Assembly (NCBI GenBank): GCA_025927475.1
Contig: JAICLL010000054.1
Location: 1-35,401, forward strand
DNA length: 35,401 bases
Direction of reading: 5' to 3'
DNA from: Pirellulales bacterium
GTDB lineage: Bacteria > Planctomycetota > Planctomycetia > Pirellulales > JAICIG01
In this document: positions 6,935 through 13,947 of the stretch, one piece after another
Position numbering within the stretch: the stretch's first letter is position 1
Layout: every line of letters begins with the position of its first letter
The notes under the pieces: generated by a model
The model's database searches: none
Seen by the model: the letters and a program-made list of their open reading frames with translations, nothing else
Told to the model about the DNA's origin: nothing
Program-made: the position numbers and the translations under genes

Positions 6935-8224
6935 TCAGGCTCCCTTCTTTTTGCGCTGGCTGCGAATCTCTGCCATCATAAAACTCATGGCATGACCGTA
7001 TTCACGGACCGCGCCGCCATAATCTTTCTGCTCGGCGCAGGCCATGGCGCGTGCGTCGAACTCATTAAAGCGGGTCCAATCCACCGCCCAACTTTCTTCG
7101 GTGGCCGCCTCGCGCAGTTGCTTGACCAGCTTGGCCAGCTTATCGACGAATTCGTTGTTGAGTTGGCAAGTGCGCGAGGTATACGGGCCGCGACCGAATC
7201 GCTGCCCTTCGACGCCGTAGCGGTTGGCGCCCCCGAGCTTCCAAATCAGCGCGGTCAGCCCCGCCGCGACCGCCCCCACCCCGGTGGCAATGGCCCCGAT
7301 CAATTGCCCAGCCATCGCAAGCACCACGGTGGCCAGCGACGTGACGCCCAGCGCCACCCACACGAAGGGGTGAACCGGCCGGCTGGCGGCCCGGCCCGGC
7401 GTGGGCCAACCGGCCGCCGCCAGCGGTGGCGCCGTAACCACTCGCGCCACAATGACGCTGATGTTATCGGGCCCGCCCCGCAGATTCGCCAGATCGACCA
7501 ACACTTGGGCCGCCTCACGCGGAGCAAAGGCGCCCAACAACGTGCCGATCTCGTCATCGCTCACTTGCCCGCTCAATCCGTCGCTGCAAAGCAGGAACGC
7601 GTCGCCCGCCGCCACGGGCAGCGGTCCTTCGAGATCGACTTCCACGTGAGGCGATGGCCCCAGCGACCGCGTGATGATGTTCTTGGGAATGTAGCCGGGC
7701 ACCTCCTGCTCGCGCATCTTGCCGGTGGCCATCATTTCCCACACCAGGCTATGGTCGAACGAAAGCTGCTCGATACGGCTGTCGCGCAGTCGGTACACGC
7801 GGCTATCGCCCACGTGGGCTACCAGGGCGCCCTGCGGCAAAAGCAGCAGCACGCTCGTGGTGGTGCCCATACCGCGGAAATCGAGATTGGCCTGCCCGCG
7901 AGAATGGATGCGGGCGTTGGCGTCTTCGATGGCCTTGCGGATGGCGGCGGGCGGCGGCTCGTCGCGCAACTTCTGGTAGGTGAGCGGTACGGTATCACAG
8001 GCCATTTTGCTGGCCAGCTCGCCGGCTGCGTGGGCGCCCATGCCATCGGCCACCATGAACAGGTGCCCGCGTTCGGCCCAGGTCTCGGCGCTGTTGGCCA
8101 GGGCCGCGGCGATCGAATCCTGATTGTTGGCACGGCGCAGGCCGATGTCGCTAACGGCGGCGTGCTCCAGGTAATTCTCCCAAGTGACGGGGCGCTCGGC
8201 CATAGTGCTGGCGGGAAGATTCAT
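6935..8224 (-). CDS. PP2C-family serine/threonine phosphatase with C-terminal membrane hairpin
   Basis: This 429-residue protein starts with a PP2C (PPM) phosphatase domain, about residues 20-265. Metal-binding and catalytic motifs are present: Arg-containing RRANNQD (30-36), ADGMG (59-63), GMGTTTSV (118-125), HVGDSRVYR (137-145), CSDGLSG (213-219) and GGPDNISVIVARV (250-262). Two adjacent membrane segments follow (about 287-330), then a soluble tail of about 100 residues with a charged Lys/Arg end. The phosphatase would face the cytoplasm. Its partner is probably a Ser/Thr kinase elsewhere; none is in the window. The start is uncertain: ATG at 8224 is chosen, but ATG at 8203 and TTG at 8263 (weak AGAGG upstream) also work and none has a strong SD. 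The DUF1080 gene follows 125 bp downstream. Confidence 0.9.
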   Translation of the reverse strand: MNLPASTMAERPVTWENYLEHAAVSDIGLRRANNQDSIAAALANSAETWAERGHLFMVADGMGAHAAGELASKMACDTVPLTYQKLRDEPPPAAIRKAIEDANARIHSRGQANLDFRGMGTTTSVLLLLPQGALVAHVGDSRVYRLRDSRIEQLSFDHSLVWEMMATGKMREQEVPGYIPKNIITRSLGPSPHVEVDLEGPLPVAAGDAFLLCSDGLSGQVSDDEIGTLLGAFAPREAAQVLVDLANLRGGPDNISVIVARVVTAPPLAAAGWPTPGRAASRPVHPFVWVALGVTSLATVVLAMAGQLIGAIATGVGAVAAGLTALIWKLGGANRYGVEGQRFGRGPYTSRTCQLNNEFVDKLAKLVKQLREAATEESWAVDWTRFNEFDARAMACAEQKDYGGAVREYGHAMSFMMAEIRSQRKKKGA

Positions 8225-8388
8225 ACCAGAGCGGGGGGAGGGCTGCGCCGCGAAGTGGGGCAAGAGCCTCTGTGATTCTAATTCGTCACGCCGCGGACGG
8301 ATAGATGCGGGCGATTTCGGGCTGGATGGTTCTTGGCCCCACCGCTATAGTATCGCCCCCATTTCTCCGCCTTCAGAATCGCAAGCCT

Positions 8389-9021
8389 GTGATCCCCTCG
8401 TTCCGATGGTTTTGGTCGCTCGCGGCCGCACTGACCTTGTGCGCCCTGGCTACCGGCTGCGTGCAGCGGCGGCTGACCATTCGCACCACCCCGCCCGGCG
8501 CACTGGTGTACATCGGCAACTTGGAGATCGGCAAGACCCCGTGCTCAGTGAGCTATCTATGGTACGGCGTGCGAGAGATCAAGATCATCAAAGACGGTTA
8601 CGAGACGCTCACTGTGCATCAGTGGATCGGACCGCCGTGGTATGAGATCCCGCCGATCGACTTTGTGAGCGAGAACTTTGTGCCCTATGAGCTGCGCGAC
8701 GAGCGAACGCTGCAGTTTCAGCTCATTCCGCAGCGCGTAGTGCCCAACGATCAGCTTCTGGGGCGTGCCGAGGTACTGCGTCAATCGAACCGCTTGCAGA
8801 ACATGACGGCGCCACAGCCCGTGGTAGTGGCGCCGGCGACCGTGCCACCGGGTACACCACTTCCCGCGGCGCCCGCGGGCATGCCCCTGCCTGCCACCAT
8901 GCCGCCGCCTGCCGCCATGCCACCTGGCGGGCGATGGCCTTTCTTGCGGCGACTCTTCCCCGAGCGTCCGCCAGCCACCTATCCCACATTCGGTCCTCAG
9001 CCTCCACCTGGCCCACGGTAG
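8389..9021 (+). CDS. PEGA-domain lipoprotein
   Basis: This protein has about 210 residues. The GTG at 8389 is chosen because it directly precedes a lipoprotein signal peptide (FRWFWSLAAALTLCALATGC, lipid-modified Cys24); the frame is open to 8305, but the extra residues would spoil the signal. A PEGA domain follows (LTIRTTPPGALVYIGNLEIG, PCSVSYLWYGVREIKIIKDG), a small beta-fold found in envelope proteins. The middle has a planctomycete-like segment (PPIDFVSENFVPYELRDERT), and the last 70 residues are rich in Pro, Ala and Met, with repeats of MPxPA type, probably a flexible spacer. It is likely anchored in a membrane facing the periplasm. The gene is divergent from the PP2C gene. TATAGT at 8346-8351 could be a -10, but I see no good -35. 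Its biological role is unknown. Confidence 0.8.
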   Translation: MIPSFRWFWSLAAALTLCALATGCVQRRLTIRTTPPGALVYIGNLEIGKTPCSVSYLWYGVREIKIIKDGYETLTVHQWIGPPWYEIPPIDFVSENFVPYELRDERTLQFQLIPQRVVPNDQLLGRAEVLRQSNRLQNMTAPQPVVVAPATVPPGTPLPAAPAGMPLPATMPPPAAMPPGGRWPFLRRLFPERPPATYPTFGPQPPPGPR

Positions 9022-9036
9022 CTCGTAGTCCGCACC

Positions 9037-9065
9037 TTGAACTCAGGGGGCTGCCGTCTTATTCT
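9037..9065 (+). promoter_or_regulatory. Candidate promoter for the Gfo/Idh/MocA-isomerase pair
   Basis: TTGAAC at 9037-9042 and TATTCT at 9060-9065 are 17 bases apart. The downstream gene starts at 9113 with a strong SD. The pair of genes that follows may form one transcript. Confidence 0.4.
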
Positions 9066-9112
9066 AGCGCGAGCGTGTTTTCGCTGGCTATTGACGCACA
9101 GGAGGAGACGAC

Positions 9113-10414
9113 ATGAACCGCTCGACCCACCGCCGGGGCTTTTTGCAGCAGACGGCGGCCCTGGGCGCTAGCCTGGCCGTGTTCAGTGAATTGTCCGCCG
9201 ATGAGCCGCCCAAGGGAGCGAACGACCGCTTGGTGGTGGCCATCATGGGCACGAACAATCGCGGGCGCGATTTGGCGCGCGGATTTGCCTCACGGCCCGA
9301 CGCCGCGGTCGCCTATATCTGCGATGTCGACGAGCGAGTGATCGGCAAGGGCGTCGAGGCGGTCGGCTCTGACCAGCCGCAGCCTCCGAAAACCATTAGC
9401 GACTTTCGGCACGCGCTCGACGATCCCGCGGTCGACGCTTTGGTGATTGCCGCGCCCGACCACTGGCACGGCCCGGCCACCATCTTGGCCTGCGCCGCTG
9501 GCAAGCATGTCTATGTCGAGAAGCCCGCCAGCCACAACGGACATGAGGGACAACTGATGATCGCCGCCGCACGAGCGCACCAGCGCGTGGTGCAGCTAGG
9601 CACGCAGCGGCGCAGCGCGCCGGGCGTGATCGCCGGTGTTGAGCGCGTGCGGTCGGGCGAGATCGGCAAGGTGTTGTTTGCGCGCGGCTGGATCAACAGC
9701 ACCCGCCCCAGCATCGGGCATGGCAAACCGGTTCCGCCGCCGCCGCAGCTCGATTACGTGCTCTGGCAAGGGCCGGCGCCCGACCGCCCCTACCACGACA
9801 ACCTGATTCACTATCATTGGCATTGGTTCTGGCATTGGGGCACCGGCGAACTGGGCAACAACGGCATCCATGCACTAGATGTCTGTCGCTGGGGACTGGG
9901 CGTCGATTACCCGCAGCGCGTCGTCTGCGGCGGCGGGCGGTTTCATTTCCAGGACGATCAAGAAACGCCCGATACGCAGATCGCCACGTTCCACTTTGGC
10001 GACCGGGCGATCAATTGGGAGCACCGCACCTGGAGCCGCCGCGGTTTCGAAGGATCGGACTTCGGCATTGCCTTCTACGGCGAAGAAGGTTCGATGGTCA
10101 TCGGGGACAAGGTGTGCCGCTGGTTCGACAAGGCGGGCAAACAAGTGAGCGAATCGCCCGCCGAGCATGGCGGCGGCGAGCACATCGCCAATTTTATCGA
10201 CAACGTTCGCAGTGGCGGTCGCCCGAACGCCGACGTCGAAGAAGGCGTGAAGAGCACCACGCTCTGCCATTTGGGCAACATTGCTTATCGCAGCGGGCGG
10301 ACCATTCAATTCGATCCCGAACGGCGGCAGATCGTCGGCGACGACGAAGCCGCGCAGCTTTGGTCGCGCGAATATCGTCCCGGCTGGGAACCCAAGGTCT
10401 ACAGAATCGAATAG
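9113..10414 (+). CDS. Tat-exported Gfo/Idh/MocA family oxidoreductase
   Basis: This 433-residue protein begins with a twin-arginine signal (THRRGFLQQTAALGASLAV), so it is folded in the cytoplasm and exported, possibly with its nicotinamide cofactor bound. The N-terminal Rossmann fold shows VVAIMGTNNRGRDLARGF and YICDVDE, and the conserved EKP motif lies at 136-138 (VYVEKPASHNGHEG). The C-terminal domain contains the HWHWFWHWGTGELGNNGIHALD segment (about 230-250) common in planctomycete members. The family oxidises or reduces sugars and sugar derivatives, often making 3-keto intermediates; the actual substrate is unknown. An excellent SD (AGGAGGAG) lies 6 bases before the ATG. The isomerase-like gene follows after 55 bp on the same strand. 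Confidence 0.93.
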   Translation: MNRSTHRRGFLQQTAALGASLAVFSELSADEPPKGANDRLVVAIMGTNNRGRDLARGFASRPDAAVAYICDVDERVIGKGVEAVGSDQPQPPKTISDFRHALDDPAVDALVIAAPDHWHGPATILACAAGKHVYVEKPASHNGHEGQLMIAAARAHQRVVQLGTQRRSAPGVIAGVERVRSGEIGKVLFARGWINSTRPSIGHGKPVPPPPQLDYVLWQGPAPDRPYHDNLIHYHWHWFWHWGTGELGNNGIHALDVCRWGLGVDYPQRVVCGGGRFHFQDDQETPDTQIATFHFGDRAINWEHRTWSRRGFEGSDFGIAFYGEEGSMVIGDKVCRWFDKAGKQVSESPAEHGGGEHIANFIDNVRSGGRPNADVEEGVKSTTLCHLGNIAYRSGRTIQFDPERRQIVGDDEAAQLWSREYRPGWEPKVYRIE

Positions 10415-10469
10415 AAGACAACGAAGAAAACGAAGTAAACGTAGGCTTGTATCCATCGTGGAGGTTCAG

Positions 10470-11309
10470 ATGTCATCCCTATCTCGCCGACGCTTCTTAA
10501 CCACCGCCGCCGCGGGCGCGGCCATGTCGCTGGCTCGTTGGCCGCGGGTTGACGCCGCCGACGATGCCATGCCCGACCGCTATATTCTGGGATTGCAAAG
10601 CTACTCGCTGCGCAATTTTCCGGTCGACAAGGCGATCGCGCAAACGCAAGAGCTGGGCTTGCACGCCATCGAGTTCTTCAGCGGGCACTTCAGCCTCGAC
10701 AGCAACGCGGAGCAGATCGCCGCCATGAAGGCCAAGTTGGCCAAGCCCGAGATCCGTCCGTGGGGCCACGGCGTGAACGGGTTTACCAAAGACCACGACG
10801 CCAACCGGCGGATCTTCGAGTTCGCCAAGAAGGCGGGCGTGCGAAACCTTTCGGCCGATCCCACGGAAGACTCATTCGATAGCCTGGACCGCTTGGTGGC
10901 CGAGTACAACATTCGCATTGCCATTCACAACCACGGTCCCGGCGCCCGCTACGACAAGATCAACGACGTGCTGAAAGCTATCAAGGGGCATCACAAGCTG
11001 ATCGGGGCCTGCGCCGACTTGGGGCATTACATTCGTTCGGGCGAAGACCCCGTCAAGGCCATCCACCTGTTCGAGGGCCGCCTGTACGGCGTTCACCTCA
11101 AGGATTTCGACCAGCCGAAAGCCAATGCCCGCGGCGTGATTCTCGGCAAAGGCCAACTCGACGTGGTGGGAGTATTCCGCGCGCTCGACAAGGTGAAGTT
11201 TCCGGCCGACGGGTCGCTTTCGATCGAGTACGAAGAAAAGCCCGAAGACCCGATGGACGACCTGCGCCAGTGCGTGGCCATCTCGCGCGAGGCGATGAAA
11301 AAGGCCTGA
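10470..11309 (+). CDS. Tat-exported sugar phosphate isomerase/epimerase-like TIM-barrel protein
   Basis: This 279-residue protein has the xylose-isomerase-like TIM-barrel fold. The ATG at 10470 is chosen because GGAGG lies about 5 bases upstream and the protein then starts with a twin-arginine signal (SLSRRRFLTTAAAGAAMSLA). The frame is open back to 10281, but that overlaps the preceding gene and is not plausible. Visible segments include LGLQSYSLRNFP, LGLHAIEFFSGHFS, RIAIHNHGPG (likely metal or substrate His), IGACADLGHYIRSG, YGVHLKDFD and LSIEYEEKPEDP (likely metal-binding Glu). The upstream oxidoreductase is also Tat-exported, so both could act on the same carbohydrate in the periplasm, an inference from synteny. 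Confidence 0.92.
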   Translation: MSSLSRRRFLTTAAAGAAMSLARWPRVDAADDAMPDRYILGLQSYSLRNFPVDKAIAQTQELGLHAIEFFSGHFSLDSNAEQIAAMKAKLAKPEIRPWGHGVNGFTKDHDANRRIFEFAKKAGVRNLSADPTEDSFDSLDRLVAEYNIRIAIHNHGPGARYDKINDVLKAIKGHHKLIGACADLGHYIRSGEDPVKAIHLFEGRLYGVHLKDFDQPKANARGVILGKGQLDVVGVFRALDKVKFPADGSLSIEYEEKPEDPMDDLRQCVAISREAMKKA

Positions 11310-11388
11310 CCGACGTGCCGCGGACTGATGCAACCGGACTCCTCGCTGGGCAGCCGCTCGACGATGGCAAGACGGGCGATGGCGTTGG

Positions 11389-12210
11389 CTAATCCAACGG
11401 CTCAGACTCAACTCGCTGGCCATTGATGGTCAACTGGTTTGAAATCTGGGCGCCGGTTTCGTGGGGGGCCAGTTGAATGCTCGTGCGCCAAACGCCGATG
11501 CCGCGAGCGAGCGCATCGGGCGTTTGAATCACGTGCTGAAGCTGTCCTTGCCGCTGCAAAACACTGCCCTCGTATTGAACGACGCGCGTTTTATCGGCCG
11601 CGTCGATGACCCACAGATACTCTTCCGCCGCGCGGGGCCCATGGCCGGCCTCGAAGCGATACTCGACGGTGAACAGCGTCGTGCCGCCAGACTCGAGCAC
11701 CGCCGCCGGGTTCCACAGCGTGATGGCTTGCAGCGGCGAAGCGGCGGGCGGCGGCGCTGCGATCGCCGGACGCGCTTCCAACGGAGCCGGTCGCGCGGCG
11801 AAGCCTGCTGGCTCGGAAGGCGCGGGCAATTCGCGGGGGTCGGCCGGGGGCGTGGAATCAGCGGGCGGCGTCTCGGCGGCAGGCCGCTGCAAATCGCCGG
11901 CTGGCTCGATCGGCGAGTTGCTTGAATTGTCGGCTGGTGTCGCGGCGACCTGCGGCCTTTCGGCCACGGCGATCACGCGGGCCACAAAGCCGCCCGCCAG
12001 CAGCACTCCGCCCGCCAACCCCAGCACCGTTCGCGCGGCTGCCCGGCCCATCGAGGCCGCCCAGCCGTGTGGATGCCGGCCGTCAGAGAATAAAAACTCC
12101 CAATCAAACAGAGCGCCGGCGGCCGCCAACGAGCCGCCCAGCATTGCGAGCAACGCCAACCCGCCCAGCATCGAAAAAGTTCCCCGTGTCGGTCGGAAAA
12201 ATCTCCGCAT
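11389..12210 (-). CDS. Unknown membrane protein with Pro-rich linker and C-terminal soluble domain
   Basis: I do not recognise this 273-residue protein. It has two predicted membrane helices (about 14-35 and 58-80) separated by a short loop (FLFSDGRHPHGWAAS), then about 70 residues very rich in Ala and Pro (repeats such as PPADSTPPADP), then a C-terminal domain of about 100 residues with alternating beta-strand pattern (TTLFTVEYRFEAGHGPRAAEEYLWVIDAADKTR is the region near residues 175-207). Codon use resembles its neighbours and the third base is GC-rich, so it is probably a real gene. The ATG at 12210 lacks an obvious SD; Met14 (12171) is an alternative. The C-terminal domain likely faces the periplasm. 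It converges with the isomerase gene (stop at 11309). Confidence 0.7.
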   Translation of the reverse strand: MRRFFRPTRGTFSMLGGLALLAMLGGSLAAAGALFDWEFLFSDGRHPHGWAASMGRAAARTVLGLAGGVLLAGGFVARVIAVAERPQVAATPADNSSNSPIEPAGDLQRPAAETPPADSTPPADPRELPAPSEPAGFAARPAPLEARPAIAAPPPAASPLQAITLWNPAAVLESGGTTLFTVEYRFEAGHGPRAAEEYLWVIDAADKTRVVQYEGSVLQRQGQLQHVIQTPDALARGIGVWRTSIQLAPHETGAQISNQLTINGQRVESEPLD

Positions 12211-12306
12211 TTCGCAGGAGCGATTATCGCAGAGGGCCGCAGCGAGTGCGAGGGTCCGGCGCCGAAGTGTAAGGTGTGGTTGCAGAAGTGCTGCGACCAG
12301 GATGGC

Positions 12307-12417
12307 TTAAAGCGCCAGCGCCGCCACAAGGTATGCCGCCAGACCCACGAGACTGACCAGGGCGTACAGCTCGGCCACCAGATTCCGGTCAGAAGAATAT
12401 GCGGGGCGGTTTGCCAT
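12307..12417 (-). CDS. 36-residue single-span membrane peptide
   Basis: On the minus strand, ATG at 12417 to TAA at 12307 encodes 36 residues: a polar start (MANRPAYSSDRN) and then one continuous hydrophobic helix to the C-terminus (LVAELYALVSLVGLAAYLVA and a few more residues). The clean polar-then-hydrophobic layout and ordinary codon use suggest a real small membrane protein. The SD is weak (GGA about 6 bases upstream). It lies 96 bp upstream of the unknown membrane protein on the same strand and may be cotranscribed with it. Function unknown; a chance ORF is not excluded. Confidence 0.5.
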   Translation of the reverse strand: MANRPAYSSDRNLVAELYALVSLVGLAAYLVAALAL

Positions 12418-12857
12418 GGCATCCGTCGATTCGCGACGTGAGAGGCAAGCGATGTGCTTCTAATAGTTTCATAGCCTTTTCGCTGCCTCAGGCAAGCGAC
12501 ATGCGGCCCCCGAGGGGCGAGGCGCCCGCCCGCCCGATCGCGGCTGATGCCCGGTCCTAAGCGGCGTCCATGGCATGGTTTAGCGTGCGTCTGCCAGGCA
12601 GCGACCGGCGGCGGGCGTTTGGTTACGCGCCGAGGCAGTCGCGGCAATGCGGATGATTTGGGCAAAAAATGCGCGGCAGGCGGGCGTTTCTTGCCAAGCG
12701 AGGCAAAGAAAGCCGATGAAATCAATGATACGGCCTCGGCCGGTGGTAACGATTGCGGCCATGATGACCGCTCGATCAGATCGCCATGCGTTTCGCCCAT
12801 CGAGTCGCCTTTCGGTCGGCGAAAGCAGCCGTGATGGTTTCAGCGCAGGAGACAAGC
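12418..12857. other. 440-bp gap without a supported gene
   Basis: This is the divergent gap between the small membrane peptide and the Cys-rich gene. It contains two copies of GGCGGGCGTTT (12610-12620 and 12679-12689), each followed 10-11 bases later by GAGGCA, a direct repeat of period 69 bp. A short hairpin, TTTCTTGCC with GGCAAAGAAA, overlaps the second copy. At 12786-12830 there is a degenerate copy of the following gene's 5' end. Open frames here show no recognisable protein. Confidence 0.4.
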
Positions 12858-13604
12858 ATGCGTTTCACCCCGCGAGTGGCCGTTCGCTGTGCGAACGCAG
12901 CCCTGTATTTCGCCCCCGCACTCTTGGTGATTGCCGCCCTGCTTGTATCCGCCAAGGAGGCCCGGGCAGGGCATCTTTTTTGCCATCACTGCCGCTGCCA
13001 CACCAACTGTAAAAAGGTTTGCCGCTTGGAATGCGGCACGAAAAAAGAAACGAAGACCGAGTACGAGTGCGAGACCGAAGATTTCTGCGTTCCCGGACCG
13101 AGCCACAAGCATGGCTATACGTATGAATGCGGTCCTCATGGCCACAAGCATCGCAAACCGATTTGGCATCCGACGTGCGCGAAGGTACACACCCGCAAGA
13201 AGCTGGTGAAGAAAGAAGTGACCAAAGAAGTGCCCGACTACAAATGGGTGGTTGAAGAATATTGCTGTATCTGCGGCGTGCTGGTGAAAATCGAGCGCGA
13301 ACCCGCCAAAAAAGACGGCAAGGCGGCGGACGGCAAAGAGGCGCCGTCGAAATCGGATTCGAAGGCTCAAACCCCGCCCGGCCAGCTTCCGCTGGCGGAC
13401 GTCGACGGTGTCCTTCCCTTGCCGGCGAACGAATCGGCCGATCAGTATGCGGCGTACTACGAGGGCATTGCTGCGACCGCGCTCGGCGACGACGCCCAGA
13501 AGGCCGTCGAATTGCAGCCTGAGGATGCTACGGTTCTTGAGGGCGACGACCTGCCGCAACCCAACGAGCCGCGGGGCCTGCTCGAAACGCTCTTGCGAAG
13601 ATAG
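12858..13604 (+). CDS. Exported Cys-rich hypothetical protein
   Basis: This 248-residue protein has an N-terminal signal (hydrophobic stretch about 14-32, likely cut after Ala-Arg-Ala near residue 37). A Cys/His cluster follows: C42-HH-C45-R-C47-H, C51, C55, C59, then a YECETEDFCVPGPSHKHG segment and further Cys/His to about residue 145 (EEYCCICGVLVKIE). The C-terminal 100 residues are acidic and low-complexity. The FCVPGPS segment recurs, as I recall, in planctomycete proteins of unknown function. Metal binding or disulphide bonding are both possible. The ATG at 12858 has a good SD (AGGAGA); an upstream in-frame ATG at 12786 is the start of a degenerate duplicated copy of the 5' end and lacks an SD. 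Confidence 0.75.
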   Translation: MRFTPRVAVRCANAALYFAPALLVIAALLVSAKEARAGHLFCHHCRCHTNCKKVCRLECGTKKETKTEYECETEDFCVPGPSHKHGYTYECGPHGHKHRKPIWHPTCAKVHTRKKLVKKEVTKEVPDYKWVVEEYCCICGVLVKIEREPAKKDGKAADGKEAPSKSDSKAQTPPGQLPLADVDGVLPLPANESADQYAAYYEGIAATALGDDAQKAVELQPEDATVLEGDDLPQPNEPRGLLETLLRR

Positions 13605-13612
13605 ATTGAGCT

Positions 13613-13923
13613 TCACGCTGGCAGTTCACGACGAATCTCATCGAGCAAGCCGCGGGTGCCGCGCCGGTCGGCCCAGGAATAGATATAGTCCCAATCGAGT
13701 CGGTCGCCTTGCGCCGAGCCAGCGCGAGCCGCTCACGCAACATTTCCTGCAGCCGCGCTTCATCGACTTCGGGGTTTTCGTTGCGCAAGCCATCGAGCAT
13801 GATACGGCAAGAACGCTCGAAAAGTCGCGGACCCGCCAGAAGTTTTTGCTCCGGCGGCATTTCGCGGGCAGCCCGGATCTTGTCGAGATACAATTCGTCG
13901 CTCAATTGCCGCGTTGGTTTCAT
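13613..13923 (-). pseudogene. Deletion-fused remnant of two adjacent small genes
   Basis: Reading from ATG at 13923 on the minus strand gives about 60 residues (ELYLDKIRAAREMPPEQKLL, ending ERLALARRKA) that resemble a planctomycete small protein often found just upstream of a nucleotidyltransferase-like gene. Near 13705 this frame turns into unstructured sequence and would run on to 13528, into the opposite gene. In another frame, from about 13705 to TGA at 13613-13615, the sequence reads GDRLDWDYIYSWADRRG followed by TRGLLDEIRRELPA, which looks like the C-terminal end of such a nucleotidyltransferase-like protein. The simplest reading is an internal deletion that removed most of the second gene. 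Family names are from memory. It sits 24 bp downstream of the patatin gene. Confidence 0.6.
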
Positions 13924-13947
13924 CGATCGACGCCTTGCATCCGTCGT

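Noticed and set aside
6992..8275. Plus-strand open frame of about 430 codons opposite the PP2C gene
   Set aside because: The minus strand carries every PP2C catalytic motif; this frame has none and is rich in His/Arg/Gly, as expected of a shadow.
11973..12800. Minus-strand frame of 275 codons
   Set aside because: It overlaps the unknown membrane protein in a different frame and the 36-residue peptide; its content is Trp/Arg/Pro-rich without pattern.
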